DNA of 43,691 bases from UBA11540 sp045531755 (GTDB lineage Bacteria; Bacillota; Clostridia; Oscillospirales; Ruminococcaceae): positions 1 through 43,691 of the forward strand of contig JAZSEP010000046.1 of the NCBI GenBank assembly GCA_045531755.1. Direction: 5' to 3'. Below are positions 23,397 to 31,536 of the stretch, in pieces. A program made the translations under genes and the position numbers. The notes below the pieces were generated by a model, which ran no database searches, had not been told where the DNA came from, and saw nothing but the letters and a program-made list of their open reading frames with translations. Positions within the stretch are counted from its first letter, which is position 1. Each line of letters starts with the position of its first letter.

Positions 23397-24662
23397 TTAA
23401 AATCCGACTCTTACGTAGTCGTCAAACCATCCTTGGATGGTATTGTAGTTTTTTGAATACGCAAGGCAAAGCTGAAGAGCGATTCTTGCGTGGTACGCGT
23501 TAAGGTTGTCCGCGCTGACAAGACCGTATCCGTCGCGGTCCTCGGAGTACATAGTTCCCGAACCCGTTCGGGTAACAGCAGCAATAATAATGCCCTTGTT
23601 CATAGCGGCGTTCCGAGCCGTAATCATATCGGTTGTTATGCCGCCGTTTCCGGTTCCCATAGTTACAATGCCCTTTGCGCCGGCATTCACCGCCGCAGTT
23701 ATCTGGTCACCGCCTGCTCCCTGATACGCCACAACAATGTCAACACGGGGAAGGTCAGATGCAGATATCTTCGACAGGTCAAACGGGGTTGCCCATTCGC
23801 TGTCGGATTTTGCCGCTCTTGTGGGGATACGATAGATGCTCACGTCGTTGTCGTCAACGTATCCGAGCATACCAAGCATCGGCGTCTGGAAGGTGTCCTC
23901 GCGCACAGAGTTCGCTTTGGTGACCTCGCGTGCCGCGTGAATTTCCTCGTTAAGTACAACAACTGTGCCGAATTTATAGGTCTTGTTGCTTGCCGCAACT
24001 TTAACTGCGTTGTAAAGATTGAGCTTTGCATCTGTGCCGATGACGTTCCATGGTTTCATAGAACCCGTAACAACAACGGGCTTTGGGCTTTGAACGGTCA
24101 AATCAAGGAAGTATGCAATTTCTTCCATAATGTCGGTACCACAGGTAACTACCACGCTGTCGTGGGTTTCAAGCGCTTTGTCCACCGCTACAGAAAGGTC
24201 GTAAAGATTTTTCGTTGTGGTGGAGGAGGAGCTTTGGTTGGCAAATTGCTGTGTGCTGATGTCGGCAAGCCTTTTTATTGCCGAAACCTCGTTTACCATA
24301 TCGTCGATGTTTTTAACACCGGGGGTATAGAGGGTGAAATCAGTATTATTTGCCGCAACTCCCGCAATCGTTCCGCCTGTTGCGATAATCATAACCTTAG
24401 ATTTTTTTGAATTAGGCTCGGGAGACTGAAGCTCCATATCGGGAATTGAGTTGTCAAGCGTAATATCAGAACGGTCGGGCTCTGAATACTCGCCCGAAAC
24501 GACGCTTTCCGTCAAGGAAGAACCGCTGTCGGACTTGTCACTCGATTGTTTGATTATGACCGCAATGCAGATTATAAGTGCCACTACAAGCAGAAGAATT
24601 ATAGCTCCAAACGGAGCTCTTGAACGTCTTTTGCGCCTTGGAGCAGGAGAATTGTTCGTCAT
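23397..24662 (-). CDS. Membrane-anchored L-asparaginase, type II-like
   Basis: L-asparaginase hydrolyses asparagine to aspartate and ammonia. The 421-residue protein has a basic cytoplasmic N-terminus (R-R-K-R-R-S-R at 9-15), one membrane helix (about 18-37), a Ser/acidic linker to about 88 and the catalytic domain outside the membrane. Catalytic residues are kept: T98 in A-T-G-G-T-I-A-G, Tyr in T-L-Y-T-P, T176-D177 in C-G-T-D, and Lys in R-E-V-T-K. The motif usually written HGTDT reads C-G-T-D-I, a departure next to the active Thr. The ATG at 24662 follows AAGGAGG and overlaps the ispDF stop by four bases. A longer frame to 24704 has no such site. Confidence 0.9.
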   Translation of the reverse strand: MTNNSPAPRRKRRSRAPFGAIILLLVVALIICIAVIIKQSSDKSDSGSSLTESVVSGEYSEPDRSDITLDNSIPDMELQSPEPNSKKSKVMIIATGGTIAGVAANNTDFTLYTPGVKNIDDMVNEVSAIKRLADISTQQFANQSSSSTTTKNLYDLSVAVDKALETHDSVVVTCGTDIMEEIAYFLDLTVQSPKPVVVTGSMKPWNVIGTDAKLNLYNAVKVAASNKTYKFGTVVVLNEEIHAAREVTKANSVREDTFQTPMLGMLGYVDDNDVSIYRIPTRAAKSDSEWATPFDLSKISASDLPRVDIVVAYQGAGGDQITAAVNAGAKGIVTMGTGNGGITTDMITARNAAMNKGIIIAAVTRTGSGTMYSEDRDGYGLVSADNLNAYHARIALQLCLAYSKNYNTIQGWFDDYVRVGF

Positions 24663-25810
24663 ATATTTTCCTCCTTGGTGAGAAGAACTACCGCGTGGGC
24701 GCAAATGCCTTCGCCACTGCCGGTAAAACCAAGCTTTTCCTCTGTAGTAGCTTTTATATTCACGGCACTGATATCACAATGTAAAGCACGCGAAACGTTC
24801 TCGCGCATCTTGAGAATAAAAGGTGAGAGCTTTGGTGCTTGTGCGACAACCGTGCAGTCAAGATTGCCGATAGAATATCCCATCTCGCGCATCTTCTCAT
24901 AAACCCTTGCAAGCAAAACCATACTGTCGATGTCCTTGAAGGTCGGGTCGTTGTCTGGAAAGAGCTTTCCAATGTCGCCTAAAGCGAGAGCACCTAATAT
25001 AGAATCCATAACGCTGTGCACAAGGACATCTGCATCAGAATGACCCAAAAGCCCCTTTTCGTAGGGTATGCAAACTCCGCCGAGTATCAGCTTTCTGCCT
25101 TCAACAAGGCGGTGCACATCGTATCCGTGACCTAATTTCATAACAGCCTCCGCAGGTCGTAAATCCTCAATCGTTGTTATCTTGATGTTGGAGTATTTTC
25201 CAACCGTAATCTTGATTTTCTGTCCAATGCTTTCGACTAAAGCACAGTCATCGGTGTAAAGGTTTTCGCACTTATTCATAGCGGTTTTATAGACGTCCGC
25301 CTTGAAAACCTGCGGTGTTTGCGCGGAATATAGGGTGCTGCGGTTTGGTGTGTTTATTATAACGCCTGTATCGTCTATGACCTTTACAGTATCTTTTACA
25401 GGAACAGCAAGCGTAGCTGCCCCAAATTCAATTGCATCGGCAATTACAGCATCGATTTCTTCGTTTGTAACGAAAGGACGAGCGCCGTCATGTATCACAA
25501 AAAGCTCTGCTTTTTCGTCACAAGCGCGTATTCCGTTGAAAACGGATTTTTGTCTTGTGTCAGCGCCAAAAACAATTTTGAAAGGCTTTTTTGCGCATTC
25601 CTTTTCGCACACCTCTTTGATGTGCTCGTAATAGTCGGGTTGAGTTACGACGATAATTTCGGAGATGTTTTCATTGCCGCAAAGCTTTCTTATAGAGAGC
25701 GAGATAACGTCGCATGCGCCAATCTTTGCAAACAGCTTGTTAAAGCCCATTCTTGAAGAGCTTCCTGCCGCTGCAACAACCGCGCTTATCCTCTTTTTTT
25801 CTATTGCCAT
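24659..25810 (-). CDS. ispDF: Bifunctional IspD-IspF, MEP pathway
   Basis: One polypeptide of 383 residues joins two isoprenoid enzymes. Residues 1-224 are IspD, which makes CDP-methylerythritol from CTP and MEP (A-A-A-G-S-S-S-R-M-G nucleotide-binding loop at 13-22, H-D-G-A-R-P-F at 107-113). Residues 225-383 are IspF, which cyclises CDP-ME 2-phosphate (G-H-G-Y-D-V-H-R-L with metal ligands D231 and H233, G-H-S-D-A-D-V-L, and T-T-E-E-K-L-G-F-T-G). The intermediate enzyme IspE is not nearby. ATG 25810 behind GGGCGGTGAGGTT is preferred over an in-frame ATG at 25855 that lies at the promoter. It begins the operon running through ansA, zapA, U32, DUF4321 and maf. Confidence 0.95.
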   Translation of the reverse strand: MAIEKKRISAVVAAAGSSSRMGFNKLFAKIGACDVISLSIRKLCGNENISEIIVVTQPDYYEHIKEVCEKECAKKPFKIVFGADTRQKSVFNGIRACDEKAELFVIHDGARPFVTNEEIDAVIADAIEFGAATLAVPVKDTVKVIDDTGVIINTPNRSTLYSAQTPQVFKADVYKTAMNKCENLYTDDCALVESIGQKIKITVGKYSNIKITTIEDLRPAEAVMKLGHGYDVHRLVEGRKLILGGVCIPYEKGLLGHSDADVLVHSVMDSILGALALGDIGKLFPDNDPTFKDIDSMVLLARVYEKMREMGYSIGNLDCTVVAQAPKLSPFILKMRENVSRALHCDISAVNIKATTEEKLGFTGSGEGICAHAVVLLTKEENI

Positions 25811-25845
25811 AACCTCACCGCCCCGAAAAATACCTATATATTTAC

Positions 25846-25854
25846 AGTATATCA
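25846..25854 (-). promoter_or_regulatory. Probable extended -10 promoter of ispDF
   Basis: The minus strand carries TGATATACT (25854-25846), an extended -10 element, 36 bases before the ispDF start. No convincing -35 is present at 16-18 bases. Confidence 0.45.
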
Positions 25855-25890
25855 CAAAACCCGACAGAAAAAAAGAGTAATTTCAAAAAA

Positions 25891-27987
25891 TTAAACAGGA
25901 ATAAAATCAACCGTTCCTTGAGCGACGTTTGCTCCTGCAACTTCGACCTCAATTTCGTCACCTATGCGGAAGGATTTCGAGGAATAAACGTCTTTCAGCG
26001 CGACAAAATCCTCGAGAACATACTCGCCTACAGGAAGGTCTTCGACCTTTATCAAGCCTTCAACGGTGTTTGGAAGCTCAACGTATATTCCGTGCGCGCT
26101 CACAGAGCTGATAATACCCAAAAATCTCTCTCCAATATGCGATGCGATAAACTCTGCCTTGTATCTGTCTTCGCAGTCACGCTCAATTCTCACCGCTCTT
26201 TCTTCGGTAAAGCTCGATTGTGCCGCCGCGTTTTTAACAAACGGCTCATATCGCTTTGCAAGGTTTTTGTCGGTAGCACCGTCGAGAATACTTGTGATAA
26301 TTCGGTGTATCGCAAGGTCGGGATAACGGCGGATTGGGGAAGTAAAGTGAGCATAATCCTTCAGTGCAAGACCGAAATGCCCCTTGTTTTTCTCGCTGTA
26401 TTTCGCTTTTGCCATCGAGCGAAGCATCAGATTGTTGATAATTTTCTCATATCTTGTATCTTTTACTGCTCCAAGAATGTCGGAAAACTTTTTCGGTGTG
26501 GCGTTTTCAAGTATTCCTTTTGAATCAAAGCCGAGCTTTCTGACCACCTCTGCAAACGTGCTGATTTTTTCAGCTACAGGATGCTCGTGTATGCGGTAGA
26601 TAAAAGGATAGCCGTTTTTTGAAGCAAAGCTTGCGGCGGCTTGGTTTGCAAGAAGCATAAATTCCTCAATAATGCGCTCGCTTTTACCTTGAACCCGAGG
26701 CAAAACGTCTTCAATAATTCCGCCTTTAATAACAAACTTGCTTTCTGTAGAAGAAATTTCCGGACAACCGCGCTCATTTCTGCGCTTTATGAGCACGTCA
26801 CACAGCTCGTTCATCAGCTTTACCTGATGCAAAACGGACTTGTACTTTGCCTTTATTTTTGCATCTGCAGTAGAATCAAGAATGCTGTTTATCTCACTGT
26901 AAACACCTTTTACGGAAGAGCGTATAACGGATTTTGTGAAGCGGTAGCCCTTAATATTTCCGCCGCGGTCAAGGTTTATTATTGCCGAAAGCGTCAGTCG
27001 GTCTTCGTTTGGATTGAGCGAACAGATGCCGTTTGAAAGCTCTTTTGGCAGCATAGGCACAACCTTGTCTGCATAATATATCGACGTACCGCGCTCAAAA
27101 GCGGCGTTGTCAACGAGTGACTTTGGACGGACGTAGAAGCTGACGTCAGCGATGTGGACACCCAAAACCCATCCGTCAATAGTTTTCTTTACGGATACCG
27201 CATCGTCAAGGTCTTTGCTGTCTGCGGAATCTATGGTGAAAATCTTTTCTTTTCTCAAATCGAGTCTTGCGGCAATTTCCTTTGGGTGTATCTCTTTGCA
27301 AAGAGCTTTGGCTTCGGCGGTGACGTCGGAGGTGAATTCTGTGTCAACTCTATTCTCTTCCAGTATTGCCAGAGCGCATATTTCGGCGCTTTCAGAGCTT
27401 CCGAAAACCTTTACTATCTCTGCCTTGTGGTCAAAATGACTGTTTGAGCGCACGGAAATTCTTGCAAGCACCTTGTCACCGTCATTCACAACAAAACCGC
27501 TCTTGTTGCAGGCAGGAAAAGAAAACCGAGGCAAGCTGTCAGGAATTACCTCGATGGATTTTCCTTTAACCTTTGCGGTTGCGGAAAAAGGATTGTCGGA
27601 TTTGTCGGCAATTGCAAGGATTTTTCCTTCCGGAGAATCACCATCGGAAACCATAGGCTTCACGAGTACAACGTCGCCGGGCATGGCGCCAAGCATCATT
27701 TTTCCGGGTATGAAGAAGCGGCGCTCTCCGTCTGTTTCCTTGGCAAAACCAAAGGCGCCGCGGACCGAATCAACCACGGCAGGAATCAAGCCGAGGTTTT
27801 GGGAAAGGATGTACTTTTTGTTTTGTTCAAAAACAATACCGCGTCTTTTCAAAGACAGAAGATGCTCTTCGGCCTTTTTTTGAAAATCCCTTCCTATCCT
27901 GGCATCAAAGAAAATCTTCTTTGCGGAAAGAGGGGTGCGCTTGGCGTTTTTCAAAACGCGGTAAATTCTATCGGTAAAATCAGCCAT
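25891..27987 (-). CDS. rnr: Ribonuclease R
   Basis: RNase R is a processive 3'-to-5' exoribonuclease that degrades structured RNA and, with SmpB-tmRNA, defective mRNAs. The 698-residue protein has an N-terminal helical region, two cold-shock-like domains (about 60-220), the RNB catalytic domain with D-S-A-D-S-K-D-L-D-D-A-V near 250-265 supplying the Mg2+-binding Asp residues, and a C-terminal S1 domain (about 620-695). Length fits Firmicute RNase R. The ATG at 27987 has AAAGGA upstream. secG precedes it, the same secG-rnr order as in Bacillus, but with a terminator between them. Confidence 0.95.
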   Translation of the reverse strand: MADFTDRIYRVLKNAKRTPLSAKKIFFDARIGRDFQKKAEEHLLSLKRRGIVFEQNKKYILSQNLGLIPAVVDSVRGAFGFAKETDGERRFFIPGKMMLGAMPGDVVLVKPMVSDGDSPEGKILAIADKSDNPFSATAKVKGKSIEVIPDSLPRFSFPACNKSGFVVNDGDKVLARISVRSNSHFDHKAEIVKVFGSSESAEICALAILEENRVDTEFTSDVTAEAKALCKEIHPKEIAARLDLRKEKIFTIDSADSKDLDDAVSVKKTIDGWVLGVHIADVSFYVRPKSLVDNAAFERGTSIYYADKVVPMLPKELSNGICSLNPNEDRLTLSAIINLDRGGNIKGYRFTKSVIRSSVKGVYSEINSILDSTADAKIKAKYKSVLHQVKLMNELCDVLIKRRNERGCPEISSTESKFVIKGGIIEDVLPRVQGKSERIIEEFMLLANQAAASFASKNGYPFIYRIHEHPVAEKISTFAEVVRKLGFDSKGILENATPKKFSDILGAVKDTRYEKIINNLMLRSMAKAKYSEKNKGHFGLALKDYAHFTSPIRRYPDLAIHRIITSILDGATDKNLAKRYEPFVKNAAAQSSFTEERAVRIERDCEDRYKAEFIASHIGERFLGIISSVSAHGIYVELPNTVEGLIKVEDLPVGEYVLEDFVALKDVYSSKSFRIGDEIEVEVAGANVAQGTVDFIPV

Positions 27988-28035
27988 AAAAGTCCTTTCG
28001 GTTTTTTGTAATATTATGTCCTCAAATCAATAAAT

Positions 28036-28060
28036 AAAGCACCCGAAAAACGAGTGCTTT
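28036..28060 (-). terminator. Terminator of secG
   Basis: AAAGCACCCG (28036-28045) pairs with CGAGTGCTTT (28051-28060), with one C-A mismatch and an AAAAA loop. On the minus strand the stem is followed by ATTTATT. Confidence 0.75.
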
Positions 28061-28083
28061 AAATCGCTTGATTTTTGTTTTAA

Positions 28084-28332
28084 TCAGTCAGCAACGGCTG
28101 TGATGATGTAAAGAACCAAAGAAGCCAAAACGAAGACAACAGAGCAGATTTTTGTAATCTTCAAAAGCAGAGCGCTTTTTGATCTGTCACCGTTTTTGCC
28201 AACGTAGGATTCTGTGTCGCCCGAGAGAGCACCAAGTCCGCCTTTTCCGCCTTCCTGCAGAACGATGGAAACTATAAGGATTACGCTTGCAGCTATAAGC
28301 AGGATGCCTCCGATTATCTCTAAAACAGTCAT
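28084..28332 (-). CDS. secG: Preprotein translocase subunit SecG
   Basis: SecG is the small accessory subunit of the SecYEG channel. The 82-residue protein has two membrane helices (about 4-24 and 56-78) separated by the conserved Gly-rich cytoplasmic loop V-L-Q-E-G-G-K-G-G-L-G-A. ATG 28332 has GGAGGATATATAAA before it. It has its own promoter (28366-28394) and terminator. It sits between proS and rnr. Confidence 0.93.
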   Translation of the reverse strand: MTVLEIIGGILLIAASVILIVSIVLQEGGKGGLGALSGDTESYVGKNGDRSKSALLLKITKICSVVFVLASLVLYIITAVAD

Positions 28333-28365
28333 TTTATATATCCTCCGAAATCAATTTCTCAAAAT

Positions 28366-28394
28366 ATGATAACACAAAAGTTTGAATATTGCAA
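28366..28394 (-). promoter_or_regulatory. Promoter of secG
   Basis: On the minus strand TTGCAA (28389-28394) and TATCAT (28366-28371) are separated by 17 bases, in the gap after proS. Confidence 0.7.
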
Positions 28395-28407
28395 CAGTTT
28401 TTAAAAA

Positions 28408-29850
28408 TTAATATGCTTTGCCCCAATAAACCATGTGCTTTGCAGGCTTTCCGCAGCAAACGCAAACGTCAGAAAGCTCTTCCTGCTCAAAGGGAATACA
28501 TCTGGAGCCTACGCCTGCCTTCTCCTTGACAGCATCCTCGCAAGCCTCGTCACCGCACCACATAGCCTTGACAAAGCCGTCGCCGTTTGCTTCAAGTGTG
28601 GAGATTATCTCGTCGATTGTCTTACAAGCATAGGTTTTCTTCTCACGGTTTTCGAGCGCCTTTTTATAAAGACCGTCGTGAACCTCTTTGAGCTTTTCTG
28701 TAACGGCTTGTTCGAGATTGTCGAGGGAAACAAAGGTCTTTTCACCGTTGTGACGTGTAGCAATCACGCACTGGCCTGCCTCGATGTCCTTGGGACCTAT
28801 CTCAACTCTGACAGGAACACCCTTCATTTCATATTCGGCAAACTTCCAGCCGGGAGAGTTTTCGCTGTCGTCAAGCTTAACTCTGACGCCCGCCTTTGCA
28901 AGACGCTCCTTGAGCTCGTTTGCTTTGTCAAGAACGCCTTCCTTGTGCTGTGCTATAGGAATGATAACCGCTTGAATGGGAGCAACTGCAGGGGGAAGAA
29001 CAAGACCGTTATCATCGCCGTGAGTCATAATAACCGCACCGATAAGACGGGTTGTAACGCCCCAGCTTGTCTGATGAGGATTTACCCTCTTGTTGTCCTT
29101 GTCGGTGTATTCAATGCCAAACGCCTTGGCAAAGCCGTCACCAAAATAGTGAGAGGTTCCTGCCTGAAGTGCCTTGCCGTCGTGCATAAGTGCCTCGATA
29201 GCATAGGTGGAAACCGCACCTGCAAACTTGTCGCTTTCGGTCTTCTTTCCCTTTACAACGGGCATAGCGAGCGACTCTTCACAGAACTGTGCGTAGACGT
29301 TGAGCATACGCTCGGTTTCTTCAACAGCCTCCTCAGCGGTCGCGTGGATAGTGTGACCTTCTTGCCAAAGGAACTCTCTTGAACGGAGGAAAGGACGGGT
29401 GGTTTTTTCCCATCTCACAACGCTGACCCACTGATTATAGAGCTTGGGAAGATCTCTGTATGAGTGAATGATATTTGCGTAATGCTCGCAGAAAAGTGTC
29501 TCAGAGGTAGGACGGACGCACAGCCTGTCCTCAAGCTTTTCGCTTCCGCCGTGGGTAACCCACGCAACCTCGGGAGCAAAGCCCTCAACGTGATCCTTTT
29601 CCTTTTGAAGAAGACTTTCGGGAATGAACATAGGCATACAAACGTTTTCGTGACCCGTAGCCTTAAACATAGAGTCAAGAATACGCTGAATATTTTCCCA
29701 GATAGCGTAGCCGTACGGGCGGATTACCATACAGCCTTTAACGCTTGTATATTCAACAAGCTCAGCTTTTTTACAGATGTCTGTGTACCATTGAGCAAAA
29801 TCAACCTCCATAGAGGTGATAGCCTCAACCTTCTTTTTCTGTTCTGCCAT
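28408..29850 (-). CDS. proS: Prolyl-tRNA synthetase, archaeal/eukaryotic-like type
   Basis: ProRS charges tRNA-Pro. At 480 residues it lacks the ~180-residue INS editing domain found between motifs 2 and 3 of the longer bacterial type. It ends in the C-terminal zinc-type domain of the archaeal-like type: Cys residues in M-W-C-G-D-E-A-C and V-C-V-C-C-G and a terminal W-G-K-A-Y. Class II motifs: motif 2 around R-P-F-L-R-S-R-E-F-L-W-Q-E-G-H and motif 3 Q-T-S-W-G-V-T-T-R-L-I-G. The anticodon-binding domain follows at about 285-390. Both types occur in Firmicutes. ATG 29850 follows TTAGGAG. The promoter is at 29887-29915; no T-box leader is present, unlike for hisS. Confidence 0.95.
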   Translation of the reverse strand: MAEQKKKVEAITSMEVDFAQWYTDICKKAELVEYTSVKGCMVIRPYGYAIWENIQRILDSMFKATGHENVCMPMFIPESLLQKEKDHVEGFAPEVAWVTHGGSEKLEDRLCVRPTSETLFCEHYANIIHSYRDLPKLYNQWVSVVRWEKTTRPFLRSREFLWQEGHTIHATAEEAVEETERMLNVYAQFCEESLAMPVVKGKKTESDKFAGAVSTYAIEALMHDGKALQAGTSHYFGDGFAKAFGIEYTDKDNKRVNPHQTSWGVTTRLIGAVIMTHGDDNGLVLPPAVAPIQAVIIPIAQHKEGVLDKANELKERLAKAGVRVKLDDSENSPGWKFAEYEMKGVPVRVEIGPKDIEAGQCVIATRHNGEKTFVSLDNLEQAVTEKLKEVHDGLYKKALENREKKTYACKTIDEIISTLEANGDGFVKAMWCGDEACEDAVKEKAGVGSRCIPFEQEELSDVCVCCGKPAKHMVYWGKAY

Positions 29851-29886
29851 AGTATGTAACTCCTAAAATAATACATAATTAAATAT

Positions 29887-29915
29887 ATTATACTATCATT
29901 TTTTTCTCTTTTCAA
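29887..29915 (-). promoter_or_regulatory. Promoter of proS
   Basis: On the minus strand TTGAAA (29910-29915) and the perfect TATAAT (29887-29892) are spaced by 17 bases, immediately beyond the spoVG terminator. Confidence 0.85.
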
Positions 29916-29934
29916 TAGCGAAACGGCAAAAAAT

Positions 29935-29962
29935 AAAGGTCTGAACAAAAATTCAGACCTTT
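29935..29962. terminator. Terminator of spoVG
   Basis: AAAGGTCTGAA (29935-29945) pairs perfectly with TTCAGACCTTT (29952-29962), loop of six bases, with T-rich tracts on both sides. It insulates spoVG from the proS promoter. Confidence 0.92.
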
Positions 29963-29971
29963 TTGTAAAAT

Positions 29972-30259
29972 TTAGCTTGGCAATTCGTTTTGAATAGTAG
30001 CCTCGTCCTTGCGCCTGCGGTATTCATCAAGAATCATTTCCTCCATATACCGCCTTGCGTCCGGTGTGATAGGATGTACTATATCACGGAACACACCGCT
30101 CTCCTCGCGCCTGCTCGGCATAGCCACGAACAGCCTTTCCGGACCCTCGATAACCTTGATGTCGTGTACGGCAAAGTCGTTGTCGAGTGTGACTGAAACA
30201 AGCGCTCTCAAGCGATTGTCCTGATAAATTCTTCTGATTTTGATTTCGGTAATCTTCAT
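29972..30259 (-). CDS. spoVG: Septation/regulatory protein SpoVG
   Basis: SpoVG is a small nucleic-acid-binding regulator; in Bacillus it affects asymmetric septation and spore cortex, in other Firmicutes virulence and capsule genes. The 95-residue protein matches the family end to end: M-K-I-T-E-I-K-I-R start, F-V-A-M-P-S-R-R, F-R-D-I-V-H-P-I-T and a charged C-terminal helix. ATG 30259 is preceded by AAGGAGAGATTCGC. I could not identify a good sigma-H promoter in the 47 bases before it, so it may be read from the PAP2 gene. It supports a spore-forming lineage, though the gene also exists in non-sporulating Firmicutes. Confidence 0.95.
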   Translation of the reverse strand: MKITEIKIRRIYQDNRLRALVSVTLDNDFAVHDIKVIEGPERLFVAMPSRREESGVFRDIVHPITPDARRYMEEMILDEYRRRKDEATIQNELPS

Positions 30260-30306
30260 GCGAATCTCTCCTTAATGTCGTATTCGCTAATAGTATTACC
30301 TTAATT

Positions 30307-31173
30307 TCACTTGCTATTCTTTTTGAACAGTTTATTTATAAGCGGGAAGATAAGAGGATAAACTGCGATTGCCACAAAGGAAACGAAGAAGTAGACGATA
30401 AAGTGTGAGAAAACTGTTTCTCTGCCGAAAATAACGCGCCCCAAGGTTTTCACGCCTAAAACAACGCCAAGACCGATAAGCCAGCGGACAATCCCTTCTA
30501 ATTTGGTGTGACCTTTAGAATCGAATTTAATAAATGCTTCTTCAATGGGATTTGCCAGCACGAAACCGCCGAATAAGCCCAAAGCCTCAAGATAGTTCTT
30601 CGTCGGTTCACCGAAGAGAAAAAGCGACATAATCAAAAACGTTACAAGGTAGAGTATGCTGTGGTTTTTAACTTTGTCGTGAATCCAGGAGCATAAAAAG
30701 GAAATCCCGATGCCAAGGATAAGCCCTGCTATAACGTCGGTGGGAAAGTGAACCCTCAGATAAAGACGGGAGAAACCGACAAAGAGCACGGAAACTGCCG
30801 CAAAGATGTAGAACCATCTTTTTTTGAGCCACTGCGCTATGGCAAAAACGGTGGTGGAAAAGCTTTGCGAATGTCCGCTCGGGAAGGAATATCCGGTGGC
30901 GGTTTCAATGCGCTCCGAGGCAAGCTCAGGAGCAATATCAAAAGGTCTTGTTCGCTTTATTAAGTCCTTTATGCCGCCGTTTAAGGATATGGAAACGAAT
31001 AGGGTGTAAACTATCTTTTTTCCGGCGTTTTTGTCAACGTTCCAAGCGATAAAGGTTATCACCGCAATCAAAAACAGGTCCTCTGCAAGCATAGTCACAA
31101 GCTCGAAAAAGACGTTAAGAACGGGATTTGCAACCGTTTGTAACGATTTCAAGAATTCAATTTCCCAAGTCAT
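30307..31173 (-). CDS. PAP2-family membrane phosphatase
   Basis: A 288-residue integral membrane protein with six or more hydrophobic segments and the complete PAP2 phosphatase triad: K-x6-R-P (K-D-L-I-K-R-T-R-P-F), P-S-G-H (F-P-S-G-H-S) and S-R-x5-H-x3-D (S-R-L-Y-L-R-V-H-F-P-T-D-V). Such enzymes dephosphorylate lipid phosphates; undecaprenyl pyrophosphate recycling (BcrC type) or phosphatidic acid/phosphatidylglycerol phosphate are the likely substrates, not separable from sequence. It is longer than BcrC, with extra C-terminal membrane segments. ATG 31173 has AAGGAGG. It lies 11 bases after the YlmC-like gene and before spoVG. Confidence 0.88.
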   Translation of the reverse strand: MTWEIEFLKSLQTVANPVLNVFFELVTMLAEDLFLIAVITFIAWNVDKNAGKKIVYTLFVSISLNGGIKDLIKRTRPFDIAPELASERIETATGYSFPSGHSQSFSTTVFAIAQWLKKRWFYIFAAVSVLFVGFSRLYLRVHFPTDVIAGLILGIGISFLCSWIHDKVKNHSILYLVTFLIMSLFLFGEPTKNYLEALGLFGGFVLANPIEEAFIKFDSKGHTKLEGIVRWLIGLGVVLGVKTLGRVIFGRETVFSHFIVYFFVSFVAIAVYPLIFPLINKLFKKNSK

Positions 31174-31184
31174 TTTTGTCCTCC

Positions 31185-31478
31185 TTAAATCTTAGACAGA
31201 AACTCTAAGATGTTGTTTTTCTTTACCCTTTTTTTACAGCAGAAATCGCATTCGACCAGAATCGTATCCTGCCCGATTATTCTGATACAGTTCCAAGGGA
31301 TGCGTATGTTGTCTTCATATCCCAAAAGCCCGAAGCAACGCGGCCGTCCTCGGATTACAATAGCGCAGATGCTGGCGCAATCGGTGTCGATGTCAAGGTC
31401 GTTTACACAGCCAAGACAAGCGCCGTCCTTGATGTTTACAATCTCCTTGCTTTTTAGCTCACATAGCGTAATGCACAC
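31185..31478 (-). CDS. YlmC/YmxH-family PRC-barrel protein
   Basis: A 97-residue protein of the YlmC/YmxH family, annotated as sporulation-associated in Firmicutes; the fold is a PRC barrel. Matching features are the start L-x-E-L-K-S-K-E-I-V-N-I-x-D-G, the acidic D-L-D-I-D-T-D and a mid-sequence W-N-C-I-R-I-I-G-x-D-T-I-L-V. It is unusually Cys-rich (nine Cys, with a C-D-F-C-C group). The start is GTG 31478 with GGAG nine bases upstream (31488-31491). Its precise role is not known. It probably shares a transcript with the PAP2 gene. Confidence 0.8.
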   Translation of the reverse strand: MCITLCELKSKEIVNIKDGACLGCVNDLDIDTDCASICAIVIRGRPRCFGLLGYEDNIRIPWNCIRIIGQDTILVECDFCCKKRVKKNNILEFLSKI

Positions 31479-31536
31479 ATCAAAGCACTCCGTTCAAAGT
31501 ATATAGTTTACTAAATATATGCTCTGAAAACGCCAC

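Noticed and set aside
30260..30306. Sigma-H promoter for spoVG
   Set aside because: AAGGTAAT and GCGAAT resemble the two boxes, but the gap between them is far too short for a sigma-H promoter.
31479..31536. Promoter for the YlmC-like gene
   Set aside because: A TATACT is present but nothing acceptable lies at the -35 distance. Left unannotated.
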